Assembly: GCA_033032865.1 (NCBI GenBank)
Contig: JAWHQI010000019.1
Span: 8,288,001 to 8,352,000, forward strand
Direction of reading: 5' to 3'
Source of the DNA: Dactylorhiza incarnata
Taxonomy: Eukaryota > Streptophyta > Magnoliopsida > Asparagales > Orchidaceae
Length of the DNA stretch: 64,000 nucleotides
In this document: in pieces, positions 44,556 through 55,352 of the stretch
Numbering within the stretch: the first letter of the stretch is position 1
Layout: each line of letters begins with the position of its first letter
Made by a program: the position numbers and the translations under genes
The notes under the pieces: model-generated
The model's database searches: none
Told to the model about the DNA's origin: nothing
Seen by the model: the letters and a program-made list of their open reading frames with translations, nothing else

Positions 44556-46523
44556 TCAGGAACCACCTGCAGATCCTTCTTCGTCATCACTGTCCTTCAC
44601 GGGCTGAAGAGGGAGGAAGAGCTCCGGGACGACGTCTTCCAGAGTCATGTCGACCGCATCATCAGCCAAGAGGCCGATCGCCTTCACCACCGAAAAGATG
44701 TAGCGAGCTGACTCTATAGATCCCACGCGGATTTCTTCATCTCGCGCTCGCCGGTCTTCTTTTAAACGGCGAGGTGAGAGGGTAACAACCGCGCGAGTGA
44801 GGTCGCAGTTTAGGGCCTTCAGCCCAGCCACCTCGCCCTCCAAATCCTCGATGCGAGCGTTGGCTCTCCCGGCGGCCTCGACATCCTGCAAATTTCAATT
44901 AGAGAGGCGAAATGGCCAGGGGAATGGAAGATGGGGGAGGTCTAGATGACTCACCACACTGCCCTCCGCGACGAGCAGCTTCTCCTTTAGCTGCACGTTC
45001 TCGGCAAGAACCCCCTGGTAGGCCCTCACGAGCTCCACATTCTGGAGCTCCAGCTGTAAGCAACGCCTCCCCGTCATGTGGGCGAGCTCGGCAGAGCGCA
45101 GCTGGTACCTCGCACTCTCGTAAGCAAGGGTCCTCGCGGTCTCATCCTTATAAGACCCCGCATCCTCGCGACCATAAAGAGCGAACGCGAGGTCGAAGGC
45201 ATGACCACTGACGGTCTCCTTCTCCACCCAGGAGGGGAGGATGGAGGATATATCCACCCTGTTGGTCTCCGGCTTCCAAGTGACGAGGGGCTCACCAGTC
45301 TCGTCCCGGCGCCTCTGGCCGAGGCCGAAGTTGTAGTGGTTCACCGGGATGGGGAAGACGGAGGTCCTAACCGTCTCCTGGCAGGGCTCTTCGTCCTCGC
45401 CCCCCGAGAGGCCGGTAAGGTCAAACTCGTCGAAGGCGGCCTCGCGAGGTTCCTTACCCTTCGAAGGAGCGAGCAAGACCGTGCTCTTCTTGCTCTTCTT
45501 CTTGGGCGGAGATTTCGAAGGGGCAGCATGACTACCAGAAGCCCCCGATCTCTTGCAATAAGGGGGCTCGGCCAGAGTGACGACGCCTCGGCAAGCTTCC
45601 GCCCCCATGGTAGCGAGAGCCATGGTAGCGTCGGTTTTCTTGGTGCTCGCGTAAGGGGGATGAAGGGGCAGATCTCGCTCGCCTAGAAACAAACAATAGT
45701 TCGGATAAGTACGATATGTTAGCGAATAAAGACAAAGGTGTTAGGCGAGATCTTTACCTTCTCCGGCGAGAACCGGAGGTAGCGAATCTAGGTTGCGGCG
45801 GAGGTAGACGACTTCAAAGTTCTTCTTGCAGAAGAATTGATGGAGGAGGGCGTCATGGCCGCCGAGGGCGATGGGCCGGTAGGTGGTCTCGCTATGTTGA
45901 ACTGGCGAGAGGGGAATGTTGCCGAAGTTCCCCTTGACGACGACGAACTTCTGGGCCCAGAAGTGGGCCTTGTTGACGGTCTCGACCACCTTCGGACCCG
46001 TGCCCACAAAGTAGGCTGTCCCATCTTTGTAGGCGCGGAATGAGAACAGCTTCCGGAAGACCGGGAGGCTGAACTCGATGCGCTCCTCGCGAAGGTAGCA
46101 GGCGAAGGCGGTGACCACCGCCATGGCATTAGGAGTGAGCTGGCCGGGAAGCACCCCATAGTGTTTGAGCACCTAATGAGCAGCGAGAACAGGATTAGTC
46201 TGCACGGCGAGCGAAACTCGAGTGGCAAAAAAAAGGGAAATATGCGAGAGCGATTATTACCTGGCGGACTTCCGGCCACAATGGAAGGCACAGACCGACC
46301 GCGAAATGGGCGGTAGGAATGGCCAATTCGTCGACCAACGGGTCGTTGATCACGTCATCCTCGCTGGGGCGGCGTGCCTCAAACGGGGGGGGGGGGGGGG
46401 GGTGACGTAGTCAGCGACCGCGGTGAAGTATTCCTCATCGGTCAAGTTACAAGTAAAGAAGCTATGCTCGGCGAAGGCCTTCGCGACCCTTCACCGACCC
46501 TCCGACTCCGCGACACCGCCCAT
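44556..46523 (-). pseudogene. Antisense spliced gene of E (Transposase_28-type), four exons
   Basis: Exons on the minus strand: 46523-46261, 46172-45758, 45682-44955 and 44885-44556, all with GT donor and AG acceptor, joined in matching phase. The junctions read PEVRQ/VLKHYG, AGEG/ERDLP and EGSV/DVEAAG. Together about 570 residues. The first half (VLKHYGVLPGQLTPNAMAVV; FRKLFSF; FWAQKFVVVKG) has the pattern of the putative gypsy-type transposon family (Pfam PF04195 by recognition). The C-terminal half is a coiled-coil-like region followed by an acidic tail. Breaks: a TGA near 46493 and an 18-base C run (46385-46402) in exon 1; exons 2 to 4 are open. TATA box at 46637-46646. Decayed copy at 1311-1822 plus 16539-16922. 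Function unknown. Confidence 0.8.
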
Positions 46524-46636
46524 CTTAGCAACCTGCGAGAAAGGATGAAATATGAAAACGAGAAGAAGCGAGAGCTCTGAAGCAGAGGAAGAAGAAGGTC
46601 GAGAGTAAATGTGGTGGTTGACTCAGTTAAAACCGC

Positions 46637-46646
46637 CTATTTATAG
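46637..46646 (-). promoter_or_regulatory. TATA box of the four-exon antisense gene
   Basis: The minus strand reads CTATAAATAG, about 115 bases upstream of the ATG. GCGAG motifs crowd the region just upstream of it (46680-46990). Confidence 0.65.
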
Positions 46647-46679
46647 CCAAAGCAAAAGGGCGGGAAGAAGTCCAAGCGC

Positions 46680-46967
46680 CGGCGAGCGCGGGTAGCAGTA
46701 AAAACATCACATCATGGCCATGGGTGAGATGGACCTGCAAGATTAGTATAAACATCTTTTGCGGGATACGTCTAGCGAGAATAGAGGGTCTTCGCGAGCA
46801 CAATATAACAACTAAAATAGATCCATAGACAGCGAGCGAGAGATCATAAAAAAATAATGGTGATTGTCAGACAAGCCAGCATCAGTGGCAATTACGCGAG
46901 CCACGAAACATAGCGAGATCGTTCAAAAACAGCGACACCTATTACAAATAATTCCATAACATAGCAG
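46680..46967. repeat. Internal GCGAG motif array upstream of the antisense gene
   Basis: About nine GCGAG/CTCGC cores, such as GGCGAGCGCGGG, CTAGCGAGAATAG, CTTCGCGAGCAC, CAGCGAGCGAGAG, TTACGCGAGCC. The motif is that of the E LTR. Confidence 0.7.
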
Positions 46968-48122
46968 TTAGCGAGAATCATGGGGTAGCCATTTCCACCG
47001 GCCCCCACCCCATGATCCGGACCTTGGCGGTACCCTAGAATTAAAATAGTCCTCCGCCAAACGACCCTCCCTGTCCGTGAGGAAGGCGTAGTCTCTCATC
47101 CTAGCTATATGAACCTCCGGCGTCGTGGCGCTCTCATCCTGGTCACGCTGTCTCTGCTCTTCCATTAAAATCGCGTGACTGTCCTCGGCAGCTTCTCGGT
47201 CCCGCCTCGCCTGCATGTTGAGATCCATCAGCATCCTCCCATATTTCCTCAGCAACTCCGCGGTTCGCTGCTTCAACCTCTCGGGGTCTCGCAGATCCCC
47301 TAAGAAGTCCTCCACCTGGTCCGGAAGGGGGACATCTCGTCGTCGCCAAGCTCGGAATCGGTAGGCGGATTTTCGGCATTGTCTGCAAGATATTACGAAG
47401 AGGTCAGATGGCGCGCGTGAGTTCGCGCAGAGTTCCGGCGAGGTCAGAATACTTACCAAGCGGGAGGCGAGAGGTCGAGGGACGACCCTGGAACATGTTG
47501 CCGTAGTGGGGATAGAGAGATTTTCCCAAGCCGGCGGGGTAGGCTGCACTGTTGGTAGGAGGGATCTTCGGCGGCGCAGAACCCTCGGTCTCCTCGCTCG
47601 TCAAGAGCTGGAATCCAGGCTTGTCTATGATTTTGTCAGGAGGCGGAAGCGGAGACGGAGGCCGCGACGACCGGCGGACCAGAAACTTCAGGGGCGAGAC
47701 TGTAAGAAAAGAGTAACGAAGGTCATATATGGTTGACAGAAATATTATGGTATGTGAGATCCAGATCGTACCGGTTGTGTTTTTCCCAGTGAGGTTCGTA
47801 TTCACCTGCGGGCTTTTCCGAGACCCCTAAGCAAGTTCTCCAACGATCTCGCTCGGCAAAGTATCCTGCAAGTAGAAATGAATGAGGAGCAATTTATTGA
47901 CGTAAGTTGAATAGCTCATACCTTCTCGGGGCGGCAATCGTCCGGGGAGGAGTCCAGCATCACAGAGTCGTCTCCGGTGCGACGAGCAGCCTTTGCCTTC
48001 TTGACTTTCGGCGACTGGGCGGGGGACGGCCGGATCATCTTGGCGGGGACCTTGGTCGTGGAAGGTAGCCCGCCAACTCTCATCGCCTTCAGGCGAGCCT
48101 CTGCTTCTTCGGAAATCGGCAT
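46968..48122 (-). pseudogene. Second antisense transcription unit of E, probably spliced and broken
   Basis: Candidate first exon 48122-47922 (ATG, MPISEEAEARLKAMRVGG, then basic PKVKKAKAARR) with a GT donor, followed by 47865 onward (DTLPSEIVGELA, then TAG). Further down a Pro-rich segment (PPSPLPPPDKIIDK) at about 47715-47470 ends in a GTAAGT donor. A last segment 47396-46970 reads PDQVEDFLGDLRDPERLKQR and a charged helical stretch to a TAA. The exon phases beyond the first two do not join cleanly, and a shift after GDDEMSPF is likely. I do not recognise a family. Confidence 0.5.
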
Positions 48123-48187
48123 CTCCAGGCAACTAAAGTAAGAAAAGGAAGAAAAGTAACGGCGCGCGCCAATGGGGGTTCGGGACG

Positions 48188-48197
48188 ATATTTATAG
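48188..48197 (-). promoter_or_regulatory. TATA box of the second antisense unit
   Basis: The minus strand reads CTATAAATAT, 65-75 bases upstream of the ATG at 48122. Confidence 0.6.
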
Positions 48198-48270
48198 CCC
48201 ACAGGGTGGGTCCCACCAAAGATTCCTGACAGGGCATCCGGGAATGGGTGAATATTAGGGGTTGGATGAT

Positions 48271-48310
48271 TCTTCGCGAGGACATTTGACCTCGCGAAGA
48301 GCGGGGATTG
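48271..48310 (+). other. Hairpin and polypurine tract of E
   Basis: An 11-bp perfect inverted repeat (TCTTCGCGAGG, 8-base loop, CCTCGCGAAGA; 48271-48300) runs straight into the purine tract AGAGCGGGGATTG before the 3' LTR. The stem carries the family motif. Confidence 0.75.
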
Positions 48311-49064
48311 TGTACAACCCCGATATTTGCCAGGAAAGGAAACCGAGCGAGACAGTAGTAGCGAGATCCAGACCTCGCCGAGATCGACCACCAGCCGATG
48401 AGACCTCGGCAGATCACCAAAATGGGCCAGCGAGGTCCTCGCAAGGCGACCCTATAAAAGAGGTGCCGCGAGCAGTGTTTGCGAGAAGACCCGCGAGAGC
48501 TCCGTCAGCGGGGTTCTCGCAAGGCGACCCTCTAAAAGAGGCGCCGCGGGCAGGATCCGCGAGAAGACATGCGAGATCTCCGACAGTAAGGTTCTCACAA
48601 TCCTTTATCCATAAATCATTAGGGTCAACTTACCCTTTTACCCTTGGTGGTCTGCCCCTAGCCTCTCCAAACAGCGGAGCTTGGCTGTTAGCAAACCCAT
48701 TTGGGGTGCGGATAGTAAAATCAAAAGGCGGAATCCTGTTATTTGCAGACCAGATCAGGAAATCTATAAATAGGACCTTAAGGGCACCTTTGGAGGGCAA
48801 GTCACTTCAGCTTCCCTCTCCTTAGGCTTTCTTTGGTTAGCATTTCCAGAGCTCTCCAAGGTGCCCAAGTCTCAGCTTTGGCTTGGGAGGGGAAGCGCTC
48901 AACGATCTTCCGGGTTAGTGGAGGGACCTCCTCGCTGTGACTAAGGTCTTAGTCAATTTCATAATCTTCCGTCTACCCTCCACGAGGGATCAGTAAGGGC
49001 TAACCGCCCCTCATTTCGGTGAGGGCCCCGAGCTCTACGAGAGACCGAGAAATCGGTTTCAACA
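48311..49064 (+). repeat. Element E 3' LTR
   Basis: 754 bp, TGTACAACCCCGATATTT to CGGTTTCAACA. Array at 48335-48600 and TATA box at about 48763-48772. Confidence 0.95.
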
Positions 49065-49226
49065 GTTCACCACACCACATTTTGTTTGACTTTCTTCAGA
49101 AGATATAAGTAGAGATACTTGAAGTCATTGATCCTTCTCAGGGGTTTTTCTTTTTCTTAAGAAAACTTTTGGAGTTTTCATTAAAGCAATCTACAGAGGC
49201 TCAACATCTTCAGGGGACATGACTGC

Positions 49227-50768
49227 TGATGAGTCCCATTTATATACACTTTTATGGACTCATCCGGGCTGCTTTTCACTCTCGTGCACGTCATTTTCGA
49301 GCTATTAGTGCATCTATTTATCTTATGCTCAGTTACGCGCACTTACATGCTTCGTGCTCTTTTTAGGCCTGTTTTGGTGTGCATTTGTGCTCCTTGTTAT
49401 TGGGGGTAAGCATATGGTGCTCCCCATTCCTTTTTCTATGTTAAATTGGTGCTGGAGGTGTATTCCCACCTGGATTGCTATGCTTGCAGGTGGTTGGATC
49501 ATTCCCGTTTATCCAGAAATCATGATTGTGTAAAATGCACGGTCGTGCGTTTTTTTGACGCACTGACGGCTGCGATCGTGCGCCTTTATCTGGGGAGAAA
49601 ACCGGTGATCTGACTTTGTTCGTACGCTTTTACGCACGGGTAGTTGCCCGTGCACGAAGGAAATGCACGATCGCCTGTTTCAACTATTTTTTAGCCAATC
49701 TGAATCTGTTCGTGCATTTTTACGCACTGGCGGATTCGCCCGTGCGCGAGTATAACGCACGGGCATTGCTGCTTCTTCCTCAAGCCATTTTATTCGTTAA
49801 ATAATGCACGGGCAATGCACGGTCGTGCGTTCGACCAGGCGTGACTAAAATTCTGACCTTTTAGCATTTAAAGCAGAAAATTTGCTGTAATGGAGGATCC
49901 CCCGTGGGAAAAGCTTCAGAGCCCGCCATTTTTGTCCAGTTCACCTCTCCACCACCATTCGACCTAGGAGGAGCTCCGACAACCATAGTCTTGCAAATCT
50001 TCTGCCGAAGCTCCCTCCTTGGCCCCCTCCATCATCCTTGAGCTCAAGAACGTCATAGATGGAGAGCTTCCGCTGCATTCATGGTGTCGAACAAGAGTTA
50101 CCTCGAGCTAGACCACGAAGAAGACGGGTAATAGTAGAGGAAGGTGACAGCTCCTCCAGACCCCGGACGCAACTAAAGACCGAGCACGGACGAGGCTTGA
50201 CAACCCTACGATTCCGGCCGAGAATCTTCAGCATAGTCTTCGAGCTTTGGTTTTCTCTTTTACCCTATGTTTTGCTTCAGAGCTTTCCTTGTATGTGCTT
50301 GTTATTATGGTTGATGTTCAAAAACTCTGTGTTTTAGTTAATATGATTTCATGTTTGTGAGTTTTCTTATGGTTTATGAGATTTGAGGAGCGCCGTAGTC
50401 CGCCATCCACTACACCACTTTGTAGTGCTCCGCACTACCAGTTGCTAGCTCCTTGTTCAGCGACGAGGTGCCTACGACCCTCATCCGCTATCCTTCTCGT
50501 CCACCCGCTCACCGAAGCACGACATCGCGGCCGTTGCATCCATCCCGCCTTGCGAAGTAGAGTTTTGACCCGCATTTCTCTTATTTCTGCAATAGCTTAG
50601 GACACCAATCACAACGCCCTTGTTTTTACGTTCTTTTACTCGTCGTAACAATCACCTCACACTATTTTCTTGTCACCACAACCTGCATTCCCTGAGAAAT
50701 CGATATCTGGGGAGTTGCCTCCCAACTTTTACTTGCACGCGACCGGTGCACTTGCCGTAATCGCATCA
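49227..50768 (+). repeat. Z2 5' LTR
   Basis: Starts TGATGAGTCCCATTTATATA, ends GTAATCGCATCA. Motif array 49535-49845; TATA-like TTTAAAGC at 49866-49875. Two-copy internal similarity with Z1 LTR is limited to the ends and motif core. Confidence 0.95.
49535..49845. repeat. GCACGGTCGTGCGT motif array in Z2 LTR
   Basis: About a dozen units, for example GCACGGTCGTGCGT, GCACGGGTAGTTGCCCGTGC and GCGATCGTGCGCC. The core GCACGN(A/T)CGTGC resembles that of Z1. Second copy at 54115-54425. Confidence 0.85.
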
Positions 50769-50774
50769 AGTTTT

Positions 50775-50792
50775 TGGCGCCGTTGTCGGGGA
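50775..50792 (+). other. Z2 primer binding site (tRNA-Asp)
   Basis: TGGCGCCGTTGTCGGGGA, one mismatch to the tRNA-Asp end, 6 bases after the LTR. Confidence 0.9.
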
Positions 50793-50894
50793 ATGCAGGC
50801 GTGCTGAGATTCTGGTTGTGAATCGATTATTTTTGATTGAGTCTTTTATTCTTTTTAATTTAGTCTTTATCATGCTATTTTCTTCTTCTGTATC

Positions 50895-51722
50895 TTGTGG
50901 GCGCATTTGAATATCCGATGTCGTTGGTGTGGGGACACATCCCACGCTAGTGATCTTTGTCCCAAAGAGTATGGTGTTGTTCAGAAACCGTATGGAGCCC
51001 ATAAATCTTTTGGCTACTCTACTGCGCCTCCGTTGTCGCACTCTTACGCGACTGCTGCACCTTTGGTGCCGGCGAAGCCGGTAAAGCAGTGTTTATTTTG
51101 TAAAAGTAGAGTGCATGCCTTGAAGGACTGTGTTGATTATCTTCTCCAATTGGCGGATGACGATGAGCCGGATATCCGGATCGTCCCATCTTCGAATTCT
51201 ACGAGCACAGCTCCTTCCTCTGATTACGTGTCACTTCCACCTTTACTTCTTGAAGGCTCTGGAATCGAAACATGCATCAGTGTCCCTCATGACTCTATTT
51301 CTGATGCGACCCCCCATACCTCTTCGGTTCATATACCACTTTGCGTGGATTTGTGCCCTTGTGTGGAGAGTGAGCCCGAACTCTTAAGAAGCACGTCTTC
51401 TCCCACTACAAACGAAACTACATCTATTTTTGATGTTATCATTGAGGTCAATTTGCAGGATGTTGCAGACCTTCGCAGTGTCGTGCCTACTCTCATGGAG
51501 GAGGATAGTCTCGATTATGCTGAAGCAACCGTTTCGGTCCAGTGCGAGGAAGTCCAAGTAATAGAGGAGGCCATTGCGTGCGCTGTTGAGTCTAGTGAAA
51601 TCTTCGATGATATCCTCAGTTTGTCATTGCCGCACCCTATGGGGGATGAAGCCGGGATTATCCCCTCAGATGAGATTTCTATTAGTTTTTCTTCCAGTTT
51701 ATTTCCTGACCCCCTTTCTTAA
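50895..51722 (+). pseudogene. Gag-position protein with two CCHC knuckles (Z2), start codon lost
   Basis: The frame is open for 275 codons, but the codon at the Z1 start position is TTG, not ATG. Knuckles: CRWCGDTSHASDLC and CLFCKSRVHALKDC, spacing like Z1. Further shared points: PYGAHKSFGYS, DDDEPDIRIVP, DYVSLPP. It ends in TAA after FPDPLS, where Z1 reads on; an open frame at 51732-52043 may be remains of the C-terminus. Zinc ligands and the DDEPDIRIVP block are the most conserved parts. Confidence 0.8.
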
Positions 51723-52289
51723 TGTACAAGGATGCAGGATGCCCCTCCTCCGGTTGATCAAACCTTATGCATGGAGGAGCCACAAGCCTGGCGGGATGAG
51801 GAAGGTACAGTGAAGGAACATCTTGTTTCCTCATCATCGTTCGTGCTTCCCTTTGAGGATTGGTTACAAGGGGGCAAGTGGTTTTTCTTTGAAGACATAA
51901 TACTGGAGGAGATGAAGAGAGCGAAAAAGGAGGAGATTTGGCGTTGGAGGCTGAGCATCCTACTTAATTTCCACCCCTACTACCAGGTCCCCGGACCTTT
52001 TTCTTTCATCAGTTGTTACTACTTCAAATCAGCATATAGCTGATTTGTTTTGAGCTTGTAATAATAATTAGGATTTATTGACTTTTACTTATTCCTAGAC
52101 TTTATACACTGCTTAAAACAGGTATTTGGTCCACCTTAAGGACGGTAAACAAAAGGGCTTATGGGAGACGACCCAATTTTGTTGTATTACTTTTGTTTCT
52201 GCGTGTGTGGAGATGTCATTTTGCAATTATGGCGACATCTATGGCGGACACATTGTAGCTGAATTCAAGATTAACGCCAATCTTCCAGT
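51723..52289. other. Non-coding or decayed coding part of Z2
   Basis: Contains the short open frame 51732-52043 (FEDWLQGGKWFFFEDIILEE) and then no gene. The ATHILA ORF1-like gene of Z1 would lie here and is absent. Confidence 0.55.
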
Positions 52290-52307
52290 ATGCTCATTTC
52301 TGAGCAT
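52290..52307 (+). other. Conserved hairpin in Z2
   Basis: ATGCTCA-TTTC-TGAGCAT, identical in stem and loop to that of Z1, followed by GGGGTAAC. The upstream AACGCCAATC is also shared. Confidence 0.75.
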
Positions 52308-52369
52308 GGGGTAACCTCTCCTCCCAATTCTCTTATGAATATAGCATTATAATCTGTGATGATTAGATA

Positions 52370-52383
52370 TAAGTCTGGGGGAG
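52370..52383 (+). other. Internal polypurine tract of Z2
   Basis: TAAGTCTGGGGGAG, the same 14 bases as in Z1, about 1.4 kb before the 3' LTR. Confidence 0.6.
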
Positions 52384-53798
52384 AGCAGTTGTCGTTACCC
52401 ATTTGCATGTGCACATGAGCACAACATACTAGAAGTTGCAATATTTTTTTTTCATTCTCATAGCACACCACTACACCCACTTGAGCGCGCAATTAACCAT
52501 AGGCGCGTAACGAGTCTAACTCGTTTTCTTTTGTTGGATTGGGAAAATTGTTGTGCTGGCTTAGGGTTGTAAGACGGAGTAAAATGTTGACTCCCGTAGT
52601 TCTCTAGTCGAGTACTCGCGTCTTGCATAGATTTGTGTGTAGAATAATTTTCTTTATGCTTATAGTTTTGTAATTTTTCTATTTGAGTAATAATTGTTTA
52701 TTCTACTCAAAAGTGGTGAATCCGGTGTGAATCTGACGGTAGCGTAGGAATGTGTGTAGACGGTTGTTAGGTTCGTATTGCTAGAGTCGAGAGGAAGAAT
52801 TATCTTTCTCGGTGGCTAAGAACTTGCCCCAAGCGACTCTCGAAGCATTGGTATAAGTTAGTTCAGTGCATGAGCATGATGTTGGCCATCATTTTGGCTA
52901 GGTTGAGCTTTTGTGCCGATCCTATCATGATCCTTGCTAACCCCTTTGTGCCTACCCCGTCTTTTGATTCAGCTCCACCTTTGTTTCACCAAGGCCTGCA
53001 AGCTAATCCTAGTCGCACACCCAAATCTGAGCTTTAGTTTTGTTTTGTTTTCTTTATTGGAGTGTTGCTGTAGTGATGTCTTATTGTGGAAATTGTGGTT
53101 GTTGCTATTGAGAAAAATTCCGCTGAAAAAGAAAAAAAAAGTATAATAAGAATGAAAAAGAAAAATAAAAAAAGGGGAATGAGATTGTTTTGAGAAAAGG
53201 GTTAAATTGAAAATCTATAATTATTGTGTGTTGGGAGTAGGCGGTGCACACATCCATGTTGCAAAGTCAAAGTCTAGGGGTGTGGTGCACCCGTGTGTTC
53301 ATTGTGTTGCGTGGATAGTTTATTCTGCGCGAGCTCAATTGGGTTTAGGTGCTTTAAGCCTTCAAGTTTATCTTTGTGTACCCTACCTTAACCCAAGCCT
53401 CATTTCCAACCTAAAGTCCTACTGATTTGCGCGTGAACCGAACTAGTATCGTGGAGAGAGTGTGACCGGGTGAGCTTATGGCCACCGACATTGATGGATT
53501 TCAATGGAGGTTGTTCCGAGCACCGATCTTAGGTAATACCAGCCTCAGCAATCAGTTTACTTTCTTCCTATGCGAGACCAGACGATTCACCGTGATTCAA
53601 CTTTTGAGTAAAAAATAATATATATGTACGCTATTAGATTATTACAAATTGTTTGTATAACTAAACATTTCTTCTACTGCATTTCTATGCGCGCAAGCAT
53701 GCGACTTCGTATGGCACTCCGCTTCTACAATTATTAAGCCAGCTAATCAATTTTTCCATCCGCCTAAGGAATGATTTCCTCTAGACGAGCAAATGGTT
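52384..53798. other. Non-coding 3' region of Z2
   Basis: No credible ORF. Segments such as CTTGCCCCAAGCGACTCTCG near 52825 are shared with Z1. A poly-A rich patch at 53118-53175. Confidence 0.65.
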
Positions 53799-53811
53799 AA
53801 GTCTGGGGGTG
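53799..53811 (+). other. Z2 polypurine tract
   Basis: AAGTCTGGGGGTG directly before the 3' LTR. Confidence 0.92.
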
Positions 53812-55352
53812 TGATGAGTCTCATTTATATACACTTTTATGGACTCATCCGTGCTGCTTTTCACTCTCGTGCACGTCATTTTCGAGCTATTAGTGCATCT
53901 ATTTATCTTATGCTCAGTTACGCGCACTTACGTGCTTCGTGCTCTTTTTAGGCCCATTTTGGTGTGCATTTGCGCTCCTTGTTATTGGGGGTAAGCACAT
54001 GGTGCTCCCCATTCCTTTTTCTATGTTAAATTGGTGCTGGAGGTGTATTCCCAGCTGGATTGCTATGCTTGCAGGTGGTTGGATCATTCCCGTTTATCCA
54101 GAAATCATGATTGTGTAAAACGCACGGTCGTGCATTTTCTTGACGCACGGACGACTGCGGTCGCGCGCCTTCATCTGGGGAGAAAACCGGTGATCTGACT
54201 TTGTTCGTGCGTTTTTATGCACGGGCGGTTGCCCGTGCACGAAGGAAACGCACGATCGCCTGTTTCGACTGTTTTTAGCCAATCTTAATCTGTTCGTGCG
54301 CTTTTATGCACGGGCGGATTCGCCCGTGCACGAGTATAACGCACGGGCACTGCTGCTTCTTCCTCAAGCCATTTTATTCGTTAAATAACGCACGGGCAAC
54401 TCACGGTCGTGCGTTCGACCGTGCGTGACTAAAATTCTGACCTTTTAGTATTTAAAGCAGAAAATCTGCTGCAATGGAGGATCCCCCGCGGGAAAAGCTT
54501 CAGAGCCCGCCATTTTCGCCCAGTTCGCCTCTCCACCACCGTTTGACCTAGGAGGAGTTCCGGCAACCATAGTCTTGCAAATCTTCCGCCGAAGCTCCCT
54601 CCTTGGCCTCCTCCATCATCCTTGAGCTCAAGAATGCCATAGACGGAGAGCTTCCATTGCATTCAAGGTGTCGAACAAGAGTTACCTCGAGCTAGACAAC
54701 GAAGAAGACGGGTAATAGTAGAGGAAGGTGACAGCTCCTCCGGACCCCGGACGCAACTGAAGACCGAGCACGGACGAGGCTTGACAACCCTACGATTCCG
54801 GCCGAGAATCTTCAGCATAGTCTTCGAGCTTTGGTTTTCTCTTTTCCCTTATTTTTTGCTTCAGAGTTTTCCTTGTATGTGCTTGTTATTGTGGATGATG
54901 TTCATAAACTTTGTGTTTTAGTTAATATGATTTCATGTTTGTGAGATCTTTTGTGGTTTATGAGATTTGAGGAGCGTCGTAGTCCGCCATCCACTCCACC
55001 ACTTTGTAGTGCTCCGCACTACCAGTTGCTAACTGCGTGTTCAGCGATGAGGTGCCTACGACCCTCATCCGCTAGCCTTCTCGTCCACCCGCTCACCGAA
55101 GCATGGAATCGCGGCCGTTGCATCCATCCCGCCTTGCGAAGCAGAGTTTTGACCCGCATTTCTCTTATTTCTGCAATAGCTTAGGACACCAATCACAACG
55201 CCCTTGTTTTTACGTTCTTTTACTCGTCGTAACAATCGCCTCACTCTATTTTCTTGTCACCACAACCTGCATTCCCTGAGAAATCGATATCTGGGGAGTT
55301 GCCTCCCAATTATTACTTGCACGCGACCAGTGCACTTGCCGTAATCTCATCA
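53812..55352 (+). repeat. Z2 3' LTR
   Basis: 1541 bp, same termini and array as the 5' LTR, scattered substitutions. Confidence 0.95.

Larger units (their letters stand above)
36996..49064 (+). mobile_element. Element E: Ty3/gypsy, Tat lineage, with antisense genes
   Basis: Two 754-bp LTRs (36996-37749, 48311-49064) and the duplication GTTCA (36991-36995, 49065-49069). The primer site matches tRNA-Phe. Plus strand: gag, protease, reverse transcriptase, RNase H, a second RNase H, integrase. A 97-bp tandem repeat and then minus-strand spliced genes fill the region between integrase and 3' LTR, as known for Grande-type Tat elements. Gag-pol is broken by a few stops and a poly-G frameshift. The LTRs differ by roughly 3% by eye. 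Confidence 0.96.
49227..55352 (+). mobile_element. Z2: Athila-like non-autonomous LTR retrotransposon, relative of Z1
   Basis: LTRs 49227-50768 (1542 bp) and 53812-55352 (1541 bp), with the duplication ACTGC (49222-49226, 55353-55357). tRNA-Asp primer site with one mismatch. It shares the CCHC protein, hairpin, internal polypurine tract and 3' noncoding blocks with Z1, but it has no ATHILA ORF1-like gene, no internal array and no pol. It splits the accessory ORF of C. Confidence 0.96.
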
